A stretch of DNA of 64,000 bases from Streptomonospora litoralis (GCF_004323735.1 NZ_CP036455.1:4893101-4957100); one strand, 5' to 3'; counted from the stretch's first letter, positions 43,362 through 54,810 are shown. Notes: generated by a model from the letters alone, not told the origin. Program-made: numbers and translations.

Positions 43362-44354
43362 GTGCCTGAATCCAACCGCGGCGTGCTCCTGGGAGCCGGC
43401 GCCTACCTGATGTGGGGCCTGTCCACCCTCTACTGGCCGCTCGTCTCGGCCGCCGGCGCGACCGAGGTGATCGCGCACCGCATGGTGTGGTCGCTGTTCA
43501 CCGTGCTCGCCCTGCTGGCGCTGCGCGCGCACTGGCGGTGGCTGCTGCCCGTGCTGCGCCGCCCCCGCCAGCTCGCGATGCTGGCCGGTGCCGCCGCGGT
43601 GATCTCGGTGAACTGGGGCCTGTTCGTCTACACCGTCAACAGCGGGCAGACCAGCCAGGCCGCGCTCGGGTACTTCATCAACCCGCTGGTGAGCGTGCTA
43701 GTGGGGGTGCTGCTGTTCGCCGAACGGCTGCGCCGCGCGCAGGTCGCCGCGGTGGCGCTGGGCGCGGTGGCCGTGGCGGTGCTCAGCGTGGCCTACGGCG
43801 GTGTGCCGTGGCTGTCGCTGGGCATGGCCTGCTCGTTCGCCACCTACGGCGCGCTGAAGAAGACCGCCGGGCTGGACGGTGTGGAGAGCCTGGCGGTGGA
43901 GACCCTGCTGCTGTTCGTGCCGGCCGCCGGCTACATCGCGTTCCTGCAGGTCGGCGGATCGGGCACGTTCACCGCGGAGTCGCCCTGGCACACCGCCGCG
44001 CTGGTGGGCTCGGGCGTGGTGACCGCGCTGCCGCTGCTGGCCTTCGGCGCCGCCGCCCGCCGCGTGCCCCTGAGCATGCTGGGCCTGCTGCAGTTCATCG
44101 TGCCGGTGATGCAGTTCCTGTTCGCCTGGCTGGTGTTCGAGGAGCCGATGCCGGCCAGCCGGTGGGTCGGCTTCGCGATCGTGTGGCTCGCCCTCGTGGT
44201 GTTCGTCACCGACATGCTCCGCACCGCCCGGCGCACACCCGGCGGCGAGGCTGCGCCCTCCGGTGCGGCCCGGTCCCCGCGAGGCGGACGTGCGGCTCCC
44301 CGATCCGCGCACAAGGCCGCCAAGTGGCCGGATCCGGACGAACCCGTCGCGTGA
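43362..44354 (+). CDS. rarD: RarD-like EamA-family transporter
   Basis: This 330-residue membrane protein has ten helices in two EamA halves. GAGAYLMWGLSTLYWPLV opens, EVIAHRMVWSLF follows, and ASRWVGFAIVWLALVVFVTD closes before a basic tail. It matches the RarD group, drug/metabolite-type permeases first linked to chloramphenicol resistance. The substrate is unknown. It is divergent from msrA. Confidence 0.93.
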   Translation: MPESNRGVLLGAGAYLMWGLSTLYWPLVSAAGATEVIAHRMVWSLFTVLALLALRAHWRWLLPVLRRPRQLAMLAGAAAVISVNWGLFVYTVNSGQTSQAALGYFINPLVSVLVGVLLFAERLRRAQVAAVALGAVAVAVLSVAYGGVPWLSLGMACSFATYGALKKTAGLDGVESLAVETLLLFVPAAGYIAFLQVGGSGTFTAESPWHTAALVGSGVVTALPLLAFGAAARRVPLSMLGLLQFIVPVMQFLFAWLVFEEPMPASRWVGFAIVWLALVVFVTDMLRTARRTPGGEAAPSGAARSPRGGRAAPRSAHKAAKWPDPDEPVA

Positions 44355-44459
44355 GGCGCGGTAGGGCGCCGCGCTGCGTGCCCCGGCGAACCGGCCGCGC
44401 CTCGGGAGTCCGCGGCCGATCCGCCCGGGCCGCGGGCCGCAGCCCGCCGCCGCAGCTCT

Positions 44460-44966
44460 TCAGATACCGCGCCCGCCGCCCTGCTGGGGCTGCGGGGAGC
44501 CGCCGCCCGGCTCCCAGATCTGTTGGCGCGGCGCCTCATCCCGCCGCGGATCGCCGCCCGGAGCGACGCGGTCCGCCTGCTCCTCGGGTTCGGGCCGGGC
44601 GTGGCGGCCGCGCGGCCGCGGAGACCGCTCCGGGACGCGCTGGCCCGGGATCTCCGGGTCGAGGCCGTAGTGCCGGTATACCCGGTCCTCCTGTTCCACG
44701 GAGATGTGCTGGTCGACGTCGAAGCTCGGTGCGCCCTTGATCTTGTTCCGGGACCAGGGCACCTGCAGCGCGTCGTAGACCATCTCGGCGCCCACCAGCG
44801 GCACCAGGTTCTCGCGTGAACCGAACAGGCCGATGCGCACGGTGATCCACTTCGCCGCGTCGGTCTGGTCGTCGTAGAAGACCTGGCCGATCTTGCCGAC
44901 GGACGCGCCGTCCCTGTCGACCAGTCGGTGGCCTATCAGTTGCTGGGTCCCCATCTGCGATGCCAC
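44460..44966 (-). CDS. PRC-barrel domain protein
   Basis: This 168-residue protein has an N-terminal PRC-barrel, GHRLVDRDGASVGKIGQVFY, then ENLVPLVGAEMVYDALQVPW. A low-complexity Arg/Pro/Gln/Gly tail covers the last 65 residues. PRC barrels occur in RimM and in photosynthetic reaction centre H subunits; stand-alone actinobacterial forms are of unknown use, sometimes stress-linked. GTG 44966 has AAGTGAG upstream. ATG 44954 is an alternative. Confidence 0.88.
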   Translation of the reverse strand: MASQMGTQQLIGHRLVDRDGASVGKIGQVFYDDQTDAAKWITVRIGLFGSRENLVPLVGAEMVYDALQVPWSRNKIKGAPSFDVDQHISVEQEDRVYRHYGLDPEIPGQRVPERSPRPRGRHARPEPEEQADRVAPGGDPRRDEAPRQQIWEPGGGSPQPQQGGGRGI

Positions 44967-45202
44967 GGCGACTCACTTCCCCCCGTATCGCCCAAGACGT
45001 GTCAGAGTGGCCCCGGTGCGCTCGGCAGCGGGGCCGCCAGTCGCCAGATTCCCGCAGGTGAATGGGGGCATGCGACCGCGAATGGGGACATTGCCCGGTG
45101 ATGACCGATTCGGTGTACGGCCTTTACCCGGGTCGCCGCGACAGCAAGCGGCGGCGCCGTGGGCACAGCGGGCGCCGCACGGGCCGCCCAGGGCGCTCCG
45201 TC

Positions 45203-46216
45203 TCAGCCGGTGCGCCGCACGACGTAGTCGCACAGCGCCTCGAACGCCTCGCGCGTGGGTCCGCCCGGCAGTGTCACCAGCTCGCTGCGCGCACGGTCGG
45301 CCCACTCGCGGGTGGTGGCCCGCGCCTCCTCCATCGCCGGGTGGGCGCGCAGCAGGCCCAGGGCCTCCTCGGTCCGCGCGTCGTCCAGCGGGCGGCCCAG
45401 CAGCTCGCGCAGCCGGGCGTCCGCCGCCGAGCGGGGCTGCGCGGGCCGCAGCGCATAGAGCATCGGCAGCGTCAGCACACCCTCGCGCAGGTCCGTGCCG
45501 GGCACCTTGCCCGACTCGCCGGGGTCGCCCGCGACGTCGAGGATGTCGTCGGCGAGCTGGAAGGCCGTGCCCAGAGCGTCGCAGGCGCGGGTGATGGCGC
45601 GGGTGGCCTCGTCCCCGGCCCGGCCGAACATCGCGCCGAACTCCGCCGAGGAGGCGATGAGCGAGGCGGTCTTGTCCGAGACCACCCGCAGGTAGTGCTC
45701 CAGCGGATCGGTGCCCTCCTGGGGCCCGGCGGTCTCCAGGATCTGGCCCTGCACGAGGCGGCCGAAGGTACGCGCCTGCATCCGCACCGCTTCGGTACCC
45801 AGGTCGGCCAGGATCTCCGAGGCGCGCGCGAAGACGTAGTCGCCGGTGAGGATGGCGACGCTGTTGCCCCACCGCTGGTTGGCGCTGGGCTCGCCGCGCC
45901 GCAGTTCGGCCTCGTCCATCACGTCGTCGTGGTAGAGCGTGGCGACGTGTGTGAGCTCCACCACGGCGGCCGCGCGCACCAGCTCGGGTGCCGTGGAGTC
46001 GCCGAAGTGGGAGGCGAGCAGCACCAGGGTCGCCCGGAACCGCTTGCCGCCCGCCGACAGCAGATGCGAGGCGGCCTCGGTGAGCAGGGGGTCGCTGGCC
46101 GAGACCGTCTCGCGCAGCAACTCCTCGACGTGGTCCAGAGCCTCCTGGACCTCCTTGGCGAGACCCGCGTCGATACTCGGCAGAGCGAGGAAATCGCTCG
46201 GTACAGCACCGCTCAC
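45203..46216 (-). CDS. long-chain polyprenyl diphosphate synthase (menaquinone side chain)
   Basis: This 337-residue trans-prenyltransferase extends isoprenyl diphosphates to a long chain. The aspartate-rich motifs are DDVMD at 97-101 and DDILD at 223-227, with GGKRFR at 57-62 binding the pyrophosphate. Small residues upstream of the first motif fit a long-chain enzyme such as hepta- to nonaprenyl synthase. GTG 46216 is preferred because GGAG sits 8 bases upstream; GTG 46231 is the alternative. It follows nuoN on the same strand, which suggests it makes the menaquinone tail that complex I reduces. Confidence 0.93.
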   Translation of the reverse strand: MSGAVPSDFLALPSIDAGLAKEVQEALDHVEELLRETVSASDPLLTEAASHLLSAGGKRFRATLVLLASHFGDSTAPELVRAAAVVELTHVATLYHDDVMDEAELRRGEPSANQRWGNSVAILTGDYVFARASEILADLGTEAVRMQARTFGRLVQGQILETAGPQEGTDPLEHYLRVVSDKTASLIASSAEFGAMFGRAGDEATRAITRACDALGTAFQLADDILDVAGDPGESGKVPGTDLREGVLTLPMLYALRPAQPRSAADARLRELLGRPLDDARTEEALGLLRAHPAMEEARATTREWADRARSELVTLPGGPTREAFEALCDYVVRRTG

Positions 46217-46354
46217 CTGGAAGCTCCACACGTCAGCAGGCGCGCGATACCTCCGGAATCGGACGTATCGCGCGCTCTCGGGATGAACAAAACCGACTAG
46301 CCAAGTTATCTGACCCGGATTCGGCGGCCAAAGGCACCCACCGGGTCCCCCCGG

Positions 46355-48004
46355 CTACTCTGCGGCCCCCTCCGCGGTCGCGAGCAGGGATTCGCTCTGC
46401 TCCTGCCCCGGCTGAGGAAGGAGGTTGTCCAGAACCGGCGAGGGGAAAACGCCGAGCAGGAACGTGGCCGCTACCCCGATCGCGATCGCCGAACCGGTGA
46501 ACGCACCGGCCCGCACCACGGTCGGTCCGCCGTCGGCGGGCTCGGCGAAGAACATCAGCACGATGATCCGCACGTAGAAGAACGCCGTCACCGCGCTGCT
46601 GAGCACACCGACCACCACCAGGGGGGTCGCCCCCGCCGCCATGGCGGCCTGGAACACCGCGAACTTGCCGATGAAACCGCTCGTCAGGGGGATGCCGGCG
46701 AACGCGAGCAGGAACAGCCCGAGCGCGCCGGCCAGCAGCGGCGAGGTGCGGCCCAGACCCGCCCACTGCGACAGCTCGTTGGCCTCGGGGCCGTTCTCGT
46801 GCGTGCGCACCAGGGTGACCACGGCGAATGCGCCGATGGTGGTGAAACCGTAGGCGGCCAGGTAGAACATGGCGCCCGCCAGACCCTCGGGGCTGGCGGC
46901 GACGACCGCCGTCAGCACGAATCCGGCGTGGACCACCGAGGAGTAGGCCAGCAGCCGCTTGACGTCCCGCTGGGTCACCGCGATCACCGCCGCGAGCACC
47001 ATGGTGAGGATGGAGACCACCCACAGCATCGGCGCCCAATCGGCGGCCGTCGGCCCGAAGGGCACGAAGAACACCCGCAGCAGTGCCCCGAAGGCGGCGA
47101 CCAGGGTGCATGAGGCCATCAGCGCCGTGATGGGAGTGGGCGCGCCCTGGTAGACGTCGGGCTTCCAGTTGTGGAAGGGGACCGCGCCGACCTTGAACAG
47201 CAGGCCGACGGCGACCAGCCCGACGCCGAGCAGCAGCAGCGGCCGTCCGCCGCCGTCGGCGAACAGCGGGCCGCCGCCCTGCTCGACGGCGCGCGCGACC
47301 TCGCCGAAGTTCACCGATCCGGCGTAGCCGTAGACCATGGCGATCCCGAACAGGAAGAACGCCGAGGAGAACGCCCCGAGCAGGAAGTACTTCACGGCCG
47401 CCTCCTGGGAGAACAGCCGGCGGCGCCGCGCGAGCCCGCAGAGCAGGTACAGCGGCAGGCTCATGACCTCCAGCGCGATGAACATCGTCAGGAAGTCCCC
47501 GGCCGCGGGGAACAGCTGCATGCCCAGCAGCGCGAACAGCACCAGCGGGTAGACCTCGGTGTGCTGGGAGCCGGCGAGCACGTGCTCGCGCTCCTCCTCG
47601 CTGCCGGGCACCGCCGCCGCCTGCGCGGCGAACGAGCTCTCACCGCGGCGGTTCTCCGCGATCAGCAGCAGGCTGACGAACCCGAGCACGAGCACCGTGC
47701 CCCACAGGAACACCGAGACCCGGTCGACGGCGACGCTGCCGAACGCGATCGGCACGCCCGCCGCATCGGAGGGCAGGGAGCCGGTGATCAAAATGGTGAG
47801 CACGAACGCCGCGGCCACCGCCGCGAGTGCCAGGCCGAGCTGAAGCGGGCGGCGGCGTGCCGTGGGCACGAACGCCTCGATCAGCACGCCGATGACCGCG
47901 GCGCCGAATACCACCAGCATCGGCGAAAGCAGCCAGTAGTCGATCTGCGGCGGATTCTCCGTGATGGTGGGAGCCGCCACCATCATCTGCGCAGAAGTCA
48001 GCAT
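46355..48004 (-). CDS. nuoN: NADH-quinone oxidoreductase subunit N
   Basis: This 549-residue antiporter-like proton-pumping subunit of the complex I membrane arm has about 14 helices, the Mrp-like core KVGAVPFHNWKPDVYQGAPTP and LLAYSSVVHAGF, and a helix-7 lysine region. It is the last nuo gene. AGGAGG precedes ATG 48004, after a roughly 100-base spacer from nuoM, the widest gap in the operon. Confidence 0.96.
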   Translation of the reverse strand: MLTSAQMMVAAPTITENPPQIDYWLLSPMLVVFGAAVIGVLIEAFVPTARRRPLQLGLALAAVAAAFVLTILITGSLPSDAAGVPIAFGSVAVDRVSVFLWGTVLVLGFVSLLLIAENRRGESSFAAQAAAVPGSEEEREHVLAGSQHTEVYPLVLFALLGMQLFPAAGDFLTMFIALEVMSLPLYLLCGLARRRRLFSQEAAVKYFLLGAFSSAFFLFGIAMVYGYAGSVNFGEVARAVEQGGGPLFADGGGRPLLLLGVGLVAVGLLFKVGAVPFHNWKPDVYQGAPTPITALMASCTLVAAFGALLRVFFVPFGPTAADWAPMLWVVSILTMVLAAVIAVTQRDVKRLLAYSSVVHAGFVLTAVVAASPEGLAGAMFYLAAYGFTTIGAFAVVTLVRTHENGPEANELSQWAGLGRTSPLLAGALGLFLLAFAGIPLTSGFIGKFAVFQAAMAAGATPLVVVGVLSSAVTAFFYVRIIVLMFFAEPADGGPTVVRAGAFTGSAIAIGVAATFLLGVFPSPVLDNLLPQPGQEQSESLLATAEGAAE

Positions 48005-48104
48005 CAGCGGTGCCTCCTAGACTCGTTCGCCGCTTCTCGCACGCTGCGCGGACGGTACACACGGGCTTCGCATCGGCACCGCCCACTCCGCTCGCTCGTC
48101 GGAC

Positions 48105-49682
48105 TCACTCGTGCTCTCCTTCATGTCCGCCCGACGTGCCTTCACCGTGCCCGCCCCCGGCCTCGGCGTGGCCGACCGCCGGTGCGGGGTCGGTGGCGCC
48201 GACGGACTCCATGGTCGCCTCGACCGCGGGGTTGATCACGTCCAGCAGCGGCTGGGGGTAGACGCCGAAGACGATCAGCAGCGCGACCAGCGGCGCGACC
48301 GCCAGGGTCTCCCTGCGCGACAGGTCGCGCAGCCGCGCCATGCTCTCGGGCAGGGGGCCGGTCATGGTGCGCTGGTACATCCACAGGATGTAGAGCGCGG
48401 CCAGCACCACTCCGATGGACGCGATGATCGCCGGAACCGGGTGGAAGGCGTAGGTCCCGATGAACACCAGGAACTCGCTGACGAACGGCGAGAGCCCCGG
48501 CAGCGCCAGCCCCGCCAGGCCGGAGACCAGGAACATCCCGGCCAGCACCGGAGCCTTGGTCTGCACGCCCCGGTAGTCGGCGATCGCCGTGGAACCCTGC
48601 CGGGCGACGAGGAAGCCGACCACCAGGAACAGCGCGCCGGTGGCGAAGCCGTGGTTGACCATGTACAGCGCCGCGCCGGACTGGCCCTGGGAGGTCATGA
48701 CGAACACGCCCAGGGTGATGAAGCCGAAGTGCGACACCGAGGTGTAGGCGATCAGCCGCATCATGTCGCTCTGCGCGATCGCCAGGATCGCGCCGTAGAC
48801 GATGCTGACCAGGCTGAGCACCACCACCGGCCAGATGAACCAGGTGGCCGCACCGGGGAACATCTCCAGGCAGTAGCGCAGCATGCCGTAGGTGCCGACC
48901 TTGTCCAGCACGCCCACCAGCAGCACCGCGGTGCCCGGCCGGGAGGAGCCGGCGGCCGTGGGCAGCCAGGTGTGCACCGGCCACATCGGCGCCTTGACGG
49001 CGAAGGCCACGAAGAACCCGAGGAACAGCCAGCGCGCCGCGGTCGGGTCGATCCCGGCCAGGGCGCCCGAGTCGCCCACGAGCTCGCTCCACAGGAACGT
49101 GTCGCCGTAGACGTAGACGCCGATGAGCGCCGCCAGCATCAGCAGCCCGCCCAGCAGGCTGTACAGCAGGAACTTGATCGCCGCGGCCCGGCGCTCGTCC
49201 CCGCGGCCGTAGCGCCCGATCATGAAGTAGACCGGGATCAGCATGGCCTCGAAGAAGACGTAGAACAGGAAGACGTCGGTGGCCGCGAACACGCCGATCA
49301 TCATCGCTTCGAGGGCGAGGATGAGCGCGAAGTAGCCCTTGCCGCCGTCGGGTGCGTCGTCGTTCTCCCGCCAGGCCGCCAGCACCACCAAAGGCACCAG
49401 CACCACCGACATCAGGATCAGTACCAGCGCGATGCCGTCGACGCCGACCGCGTAGTTGACGCCGAACCGCGGGATCCACGGGTAGACCTCGGTGAACTGC
49501 AGCCGTTCGCCGCCGGGGGCGAACTGCGCCGCCATCGCCGCAACCACCAGCAGGGTCGCGACGGTGACGCCCAGGGTCGCCCGCTTGGCCGTCTCGATCC
49601 GCTCACGCGGGAGCAGCGCCACCGCGAGCGCGCCCAGGGCGGGCAGCGCGATGGCGAGGGTGAGCCAGGGGAAGTCGGTCAT
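48105..49682 (-). CDS. nuoM: NADH-quinone oxidoreductase subunit M
   Basis: This 525-residue membrane-arm subunit is homologous to nuoN and nuoL. WPVHTWLPTAAGSSRPGTAVLL and RLIAYTSVSHFGFITLG carry the pump-channel residues. About 14 helices end in a His/Gly/Glu-rich tail. Its ATG abuts the nuoL stop with no gap. Confidence 0.96.
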   Translation of the reverse strand: MTDFPWLTLAIALPALGALAVALLPRERIETAKRATLGVTVATLLVVAAMAAQFAPGGERLQFTEVYPWIPRFGVNYAVGVDGIALVLILMSVVLVPLVVLAAWRENDDAPDGGKGYFALILALEAMMIGVFAATDVFLFYVFFEAMLIPVYFMIGRYGRGDERRAAAIKFLLYSLLGGLLMLAALIGVYVYGDTFLWSELVGDSGALAGIDPTAARWLFLGFFVAFAVKAPMWPVHTWLPTAAGSSRPGTAVLLVGVLDKVGTYGMLRYCLEMFPGAATWFIWPVVVLSLVSIVYGAILAIAQSDMMRLIAYTSVSHFGFITLGVFVMTSQGQSGAALYMVNHGFATGALFLVVGFLVARQGSTAIADYRGVQTKAPVLAGMFLVSGLAGLALPGLSPFVSEFLVFIGTYAFHPVPAIIASIGVVLAALYILWMYQRTMTGPLPESMARLRDLSRRETLAVAPLVALLIVFGVYPQPLLDVINPAVEATMESVGATDPAPAVGHAEAGGGHGEGTSGGHEGEHE

Positions 49683-51644
49683 CTAGATCCTCACAGCCAG
49701 CGTTGCGACGACGATGGCGGCGCCGAACAGCATCGTCAGCGCGTAGGTACGGGCGAATCCCGTCTGCGCGCCGCGCAGCCCCCGGGAGCTGTCGCGCACG
49801 CTCGCGGCGACCCCGTAGACCAGCCCGTCGACGACTGTGCGGTCGAAGGCCGACAGCGCCGCGGCGAGGGCCCGTCCGGGACGCATGAACAGCCCCTCGT
49901 TGAGGGCGTTGCCGTAGAGCTCGTTGCGGGCGAAGGCGGTGACCCAGCCCGGCCGCGGCGCGGTGGCGGGCACCTCGCGGCGGCCGTACATGAACCAGGC
50001 GACTGCGGCGCCGCCCGCCAGCATCCCCAGCGCCGCCAGGCTCGGCACGCTGGTGAGCATGTGCACGAGGCTGAACTCGTGCGCCTCCTCGGGCGCGCCG
50101 ACGGCGGGCTCCAGGAAGTGGGCGAAGCGGTAGCCGAACACCAGGACGGCGCCCAGGAACACCGATCCGGCGGCCAGCACGATCATCGGCGCGGTCATGG
50201 AGGCGGGCGACTCGTGCGGGTGCGCACCCTCGGCCCAGCGGCGCTCGCCGAAGAACGTCAGGATCATCACCCGCGTCATGTAGAACGCGGTCAGCCCGGC
50301 ACCCACCAGCGCGGCCACGCCCAGCGTCGTGCCGAAGGCGCCTCCGCTGGAGAACGCGGCCTCGATGATGCCCTCCTTGGTCCACCAGCCCGACAGCAGG
50401 GGGAACCCGATGATGGCCAGGTAGCCCAGCCCGAAGGTGGCGAAGGTGATCGGCATCGCCTTGCGCAGACCGCCGAAGCGGCGCATGTCCACCTCGTCGT
50501 TCATGCCGTGCATCACCGAGCCGGCGCCGAGGAACAGGCCGGCCTTGAAGAAGCCGTGCGTGATCAGGTGGGCGATGGCCGCGGCGTAGCCGACGGGTCC
50601 CAGGCCCGCGGCCAGCGTCATGTAGCCGATCTGGCTCATGGTGGAGCCGGCCAGGGCCTTCTTGATGTCGTCCTTGGCGCACCCGATGACCGCACCCGCC
50701 AGCAGGGTCGCGGCGCCGACGACGGCGACGGTCGCCTGCGCGGCGGGGGCGGCCTCGAAGACCGGGCCCGCGCGCACGATCAGGTAGACGCCCGCGGTGA
50801 CCATGGTCGCGGCGTGGATGAGCGCGGAGACCGGTGTGGGGCCCTCCATCGCGTCCAGCAGCCAGGACTGCAGCGGCAGCTGGGCGGACTTGCCGCAGGC
50901 GCCCAGGAGCAGCAGCAGGCCGATCGCGGTCACCACCCCCTGGCCGGCCTCGCCGACGGCGCCGAAGACGCCGCTGAAGGCGACCGTGCCGAAGGTCGTG
51001 AACATCAGCATGACGGCGATCAGCAGGCCCATGTCGCCGACGCGGTTGACCAGGAACGCCTTCTTGGCGGCGACCGCCGCCGAGTCCTTGTGCTGCCAGA
51101 ACCCGATCAGCAGGTAGGAGGCCAGACCGACGCCCTCCCAGCCCAGGAACAGCAGCACGAAGTTGTCGGCGAGCACGAGGACCAGCATCGCCGCGACGAA
51201 CAGGTTCAGGTAGCCGAAGAACCGGCGCCGCCGCTCGTCGTGAGCCATGTAGCCCACCGAGTAGATGTGGATGAGCGAGCCGACACCGGTGATCAGCAGC
51301 GCGAAGCTGATCGACAGGGGATCCAGCAGCAGCGAGACCTCGGCGTCGAAGCCGCCCACCGAGAACCAGGTGTAGACGGGCACCGAGAAGCTGCGCTCCG
51401 CGGCGGCGCGGCCCAGGATCTCGAACAGGGCCGCCATCGCCCAGCCGAAGCTCGCCAGCGGCAGGGCGGTACCCAACCAGTGGCCCCAGCCGTCGGTGCG
51501 CCGGCCGCCGATCAGCAGGATGGCGGCGCCGACCAGCGGAAACGCGATCAGCAACCAGGAGTTGGCCAGGATCGCCCCGCTGGCCTCGGAGGTGACAGCG
51601 GTCCCGTGCTGCTCGGCGGCGAGGGTTATCTCAGACACAGCCAC
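49683..51644 (-). CDS. nuoL: NADH-quinone oxidoreductase subunit L
   Basis: This 653-residue distal proton-pumping subunit has the conserved [35 protein letters not shown] and [19 protein letters not shown], plus the long lateral C-terminal helix region that clamps the membrane arm. GTG 51644 follows nuoK by 8 bases. Confidence 0.96.
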   Translation of the reverse strand: MAVSEITLAAEQHGTAVTSEASGAILANSWLLIAFPLVGAAILLIGGRRTDGWGHWLGTALPLASFGWAMAALFEILGRAAAERSFSVPVYTWFSVGGFDAEVSLLLDPLSISFALLITGVGSLIHIYSVGYMAHDERRRRFFGYLNLFVAAMLVLVLADNFVLLFLGWEGVGLASYLLIGFWQHKDSAAVAAKKAFLVNRVGDMGLLIAVMLMFTTFGTVAFSGVFGAVGEAGQGVVTAIGLLLLLGACGKSAQLPLQSWLLDAMEGPTPVSALIHAATMVTAGVYLIVRAGPVFEAAPAAQATVAVVGAATLLAGAVIGCAKDDIKKALAGSTMSQIGYMTLAAGLGPVGYAAAIAHLITHGFFKAGLFLGAGSVMHGMNDEVDMRRFGGLRKAMPITFATFGLGYLAIIGFPLLSGWWTKEGIIEAAFSSGGAFGTTLGVAALVGAGLTAFYMTRVMILTFFGERRWAEGAHPHESPASMTAPMIVLAAGSVFLGAVLVFGYRFAHFLEPAVGAPEEAHEFSLVHMLTSVPSLAALGMLAGGAAVAWFMYGRREVPATAPRPGWVTAFARNELYGNALNEGLFMRPGRALAAALSAFDRTVVDGLVYGVAASVRDSSRGLRGAQTGFARTYALTMLFGAAIVVATLAVRI

Positions 51645-51652
51645 GTCGCCTT

Positions 51653-51952
51653 CTAGTGCTTGAGCAGATTGGCGTCATCGAGCGACGCCGACCTGCGGGT
51701 CCGGAAGATCTGCATGATGATCGCCAGGCCCACGACGACCTCGGCCGCGGCCACGATCATCACGAAGAACGCGATCACCTGGCCCTCGATGTCGCCGAGC
51801 ATGCGGGCGAAGGCGACGAACGCCAGGTTGCAGGCGTTGAGCATGAGCTCCACGCACATGAACACGATGATGGCGTTGCGCCGCACCAGCACGCCGATGG
51901 CTCCGATCGTGAACACGATCGCGGCCAGCACGATGTAGTTCATCGGGTCCAT
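51653..51952 (-). CDS. nuoK: NADH-quinone oxidoreductase subunit K
   Basis: This 99-residue, three-helix protein starts [17 protein letters not shown]. The buried glutamates of the proton channel lie in [15 protein letters not shown] (Glu35) and [11 protein letters not shown] (Glu71). It overlaps nuoJ by 13 bases. Confidence 0.96.
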   Translation of the reverse strand: MDPMNYIVLAAIVFTIGAIGVLVRRNAIIVFMCVELMLNACNLAFVAFARMLGDIEGQVIAFFVMIVAAAEVVVGLAIIMQIFRTRRSASLDDANLLKH

Positions 51953-52902
51953 GTGCGCTCGGCCTCCTGTCCGTTGGCGTCGCCGTTGCCGTCGCGGGCG
52001 GCCGCGGCGTCGTGCTCCGCGGGGCCTTCGCCGCCGGGCTCGTCTTCGCCCGGCCCAGCGCCCAGCGGGTCGGCCTCCTTGGAGCCCGCCGAGTCGGAGG
52101 CGGCGCCGAAAGCGGGGATGGAGCCCAACCGGAAGTCTTCGGGCACCCCCGACTGCAGGCTGGGGTCGCGTGCGGTCAGCACGGGGTTCAGCGACAGTTC
52201 CGAGACCGATCCGTCGGGCAGCAGCGCGGGCATGTCGATGGCGTTGTGCCGCGCGTAGGTCCCGGGCCCGGGCAGCGGCGTGGGGTGCTCGCTGCGGATG
52301 CGCTCGCGCGACTGCTCGCGCTGGGTGCGCTTCTTCTTCAGTCGGTTCACGTGGGCCAGCACGAGGGCGCCGAGCACCGCGGTGATCAGCAGCGCGCCGG
52401 TGGCCTCGAAGGCGATGATGTAGCGGTAGATCACCTCGGCGGCGATCCAGGGCACGCTGCCGCCCGCCGCCGCGATGCCGGCGCCCAGGCCGAGGGGCTC
52501 GACGGCGGTGATGCGGGTCAGGCCCAGAGTCAGCGCGCCGAGGAAGCACAACGCCACCACCGCGGTCAGCACCCGCTGCCCGCGCAGGGTCTCCACCAGC
52601 GAGTCCGCCGAGCTGACGCCGACCAGCATCAGCACGAACAGGAACAGCATCAGCACCGCGCCGGTGTAGACGACGATCTGCACGATCATCAGGAACGGCG
52701 CCTGGTTCATGCCGTAGAAGACGGCCAGGCCGAGCATGACCAGGGCCATCATGACGGCCGAGTGCACGGCCTTGCGGCTGAAGACCACGCCGATGGCGCC
52801 GAGGACGACCACGGTGCCCAGGATCCAGAAGACGGCGGCCTCACCGCCGCCGATGGAGCTGCCCGGCGCCGCGGAGGCGCCGGTGAGGATGTCGGCGTTC
52901 AC
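51940..52902 (-). CDS. nuoJ: NADH-quinone oxidoreductase subunit J
   Basis: This 320-residue product has five helices in the first 190 residues, including [16 protein letters not shown], the flexible third helix. A roughly 130-residue hydrophilic Asp/Glu/Gly-rich tail follows, longer than in many NuoJ proteins and probably disordered in the cytoplasm. It overlaps nuoI by 4 bases and nuoK by 13. Confidence 0.94.
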   Translation of the reverse strand: MNADILTGASAAPGSSIGGGEAAVFWILGTVVVLGAIGVVFSRKAVHSAVMMALVMLGLAVFYGMNQAPFLMIVQIVVYTGAVLMLFLFVLMLVGVSSADSLVETLRGQRVLTAVVALCFLGALTLGLTRITAVEPLGLGAGIAAAGGSVPWIAAEVIYRYIIAFEATGALLITAVLGALVLAHVNRLKKKRTQREQSRERIRSEHPTPLPGPGTYARHNAIDMPALLPDGSVSELSLNPVLTARDPSLQSGVPEDFRLGSIPAFGAASDSAGSKEADPLGAGPGEDEPGGEGPAEHDAAAARDGNGDANGQEAERTWTR

Positions 52903-53453
52903 GCGCTCTCCTCACCCTCGGGCCGGAGCGGCACTGTGGCCTCGGCCGGAGTGGCGACGCCGCTCCGGTAGTACTCCTCCTGGGTGTCGCCCAGCCGCAT
53001 GGGGTGCGGCGGGGCCTCCATGTCCTCCAGCAGCGGCGCGAGCAGCTGCTCCTTTGTCCAGATGAGGCTCTCGCGCTCGTCGTCGGAGATCTCGTACTCG
53101 TTGGTCATGGTCAGCGCCCGGGTGGGGCACGCCTCGACGCAGAGTCCGCACAGGATGCACCGCAGGTAGTTGATCTGGTAGACGCGCCCGTAGCGCTCTC
53201 CCGGGGAGTAGCGCTCCTCCTCGGTGTTGTCGCCGCCCTCCACGTAGATGGCGTCGGCCGGGCAGGCCCAGGCGCACAGCTCGCACCCGATGCACTTCTC
53301 CAGACCGTCGGCCCAGCGGTTGAGCTGGTGCCGGCCGTGGAAGCGGGGCGCCGTCGCGCGCTTGACCTCGGGGTAGTTGGTGGTCGGCACCTTCTTGAAC
53401 ATGGTGTGGAAGGTGACGCCGAACCCTTTGACGGGGTTGAGCCAGTCAAGCAC
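52899..53453 (-). CDS. nuoI: NADH-quinone oxidoreductase subunit I
   Basis: This 184-residue ferredoxin-like subunit carries two [4Fe-4S] clusters, bound by [12 protein letters not shown] and [12 protein letters not shown], which pass electrons from NuoG to NuoB. GTG 53453 was chosen because GGAGG lies 7 bases upstream and it overlaps the nuoH end by 8 bases; the frame is open a little further but without a better site. Confidence 0.96.
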   Translation of the reverse strand: MLDWLNPVKGFGVTFHTMFKKVPTTNYPEVKRATAPRFHGRHQLNRWADGLEKCIGCELCAWACPADAIYVEGGDNTEEERYSPGERYGRVYQINYLRCILCGLCVEACPTRALTMTNEYEISDDERESLIWTKEQLLAPLLEDMEAPPHPMRLGDTQEEYYRSGVATPAEATVPLRPEGEESA

Positions 53454-54810
53454 CGGTAACCTCCTCACGCTTGTCGTCGGGGGCACGGGGGGCGTAGCGG
53501 GGCCCCTCGGCCGGCACGCTGCTGCCGTAGTGGGGTGCGCTGGACGGTGGCACGGGGAATCCTCCGTAGGCGGGGTCGTCGCGCATGCGCCGCATCTCCT
53601 CCCGGCGCTCGGCGGACTCGGCGGCGCGCCTGCGCCGCGTCGAGCGCGCCCAGGCGGCCAGCACCGCCACGGTCAGCACCGTGAAGGCGGCCACCACCGC
53701 GGCGATCACCCAGGCGGGGGCACCCTCGTTGATGAGGATGCGCACCAGGGCCACGGCGGTGATCCACACCAGCTGCACGGGGATGAGGATCTTCCAGCCG
53801 AGCGCCATGAGCTGGTCGTAGCGGATCCGCGGCACCGAACCGCGCAGCCAGATGAACAGGAACATGACGAACATGAACTTGAGCAGCCACCACAGGACGG
53901 GCCAGTAGCCTTCGGCGGCGCCGGGCCAGAACGCGGTGAGCGGCGGCGGGGCGAGGTAGCCGCCGAGGAAGAACGTCACCGAGACGGCGGCGACGGTCAC
54001 CATGTTCACGTACTCGGCGAGGAAGAACATGGTGAACTTCATCGACCCGTACTCGGTCATGAACCCGCCGACCAGCTCGCCCTCGCCCTCGGCGAGGTCG
54101 AAGGGCAGTCGGTTGGTCTCGCCGACCATCGTCACCAGGTAGATCAGGAACGACGGCGCCAGGATCACCGCGAACCACAGCGGCTGCTGCGCCTCGACGA
54201 TGCCCGAGGTGGTCAGCGTGCCCGAGAGCATGAACACCGCGACCACGGACAGGCCCATCGCGATCTCGTAGCTGATGACCTGGGCCGAGGCCCGCAGACC
54301 GCCCAGCAGCGCGTACGGCGACTGGGAGGCCCAGCCGCCCAGCACGATCCCGTAGACGCCGATGGCCGCGGTGCCCAGCACCACAAGTGCGGCGATGGGC
54401 AGGTCGGTCAGCTGTAGCGGGGTCTGCACCCCGAACATGTTCACTTCGGGACCGATCGGGATGACCGAGAACGCCATGAACGCGGGCACCGCGGCGATCA
54501 TCGGGGCGGCGATGTAGATCGGCCGGTCCACGCCGCGCGGGATCACGTCCTCCTTCAGCGACAGCTTCACCCCGTCGGCCAGGGACTGCAGCAGTCCCAG
54601 CGGGCCGAAGCGGTTGGGGCCGTGGCGCTGCTGCATGCGGCCCATGACCTTGCGGTCGGCCATGATCATCATCAGCACGCAGACCATCAGGAAGACGAAG
54701 ATCACCAACGCCTTGATCAGCGTGATCCACCAGGGGTCGGTGCCGAAGGCGTCCAGGTCGGCCTCGGCTGCCACCGGCACCGCCGCGCCGGCCAGCGCGG
54801 TCGTAGTCAC
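53446..54810 (-). CDS. nuoH: NADH-quinone oxidoreductase subunit H
   Basis: This 454-residue membrane subunit forms part of the quinone site and joins the two arms. [40 protein letters not shown] and [13 protein letters not shown] are the invariant loops. About eight helices are followed by a roughly 70-residue Arg/Pro-rich tail typical of actinobacteria. GTG 54810 overlaps nuoG by 4 bases. Confidence 0.96.
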   Translation of the reverse strand: MTTTALAGAAVPVAAEADLDAFGTDPWWITLIKALVIFVFLMVCVLMMIMADRKVMGRMQQRHGPNRFGPLGLLQSLADGVKLSLKEDVIPRGVDRPIYIAAPMIAAVPAFMAFSVIPIGPEVNMFGVQTPLQLTDLPIAALVVLGTAAIGVYGIVLGGWASQSPYALLGGLRASAQVISYEIAMGLSVVAVFMLSGTLTTSGIVEAQQPLWFAVILAPSFLIYLVTMVGETNRLPFDLAEGEGELVGGFMTEYGSMKFTMFFLAEYVNMVTVAAVSVTFFLGGYLAPPPLTAFWPGAAEGYWPVLWWLLKFMFVMFLFIWLRGSVPRIRYDQLMALGWKILIPVQLVWITAVALVRILINEGAPAWVIAAVVAAFTVLTVAVLAAWARSTRRRRAAESAERREEMRRMRDDPAYGGFPVPPSSAPHYGSSVPAEGPRYAPRAPDDKREEVTGA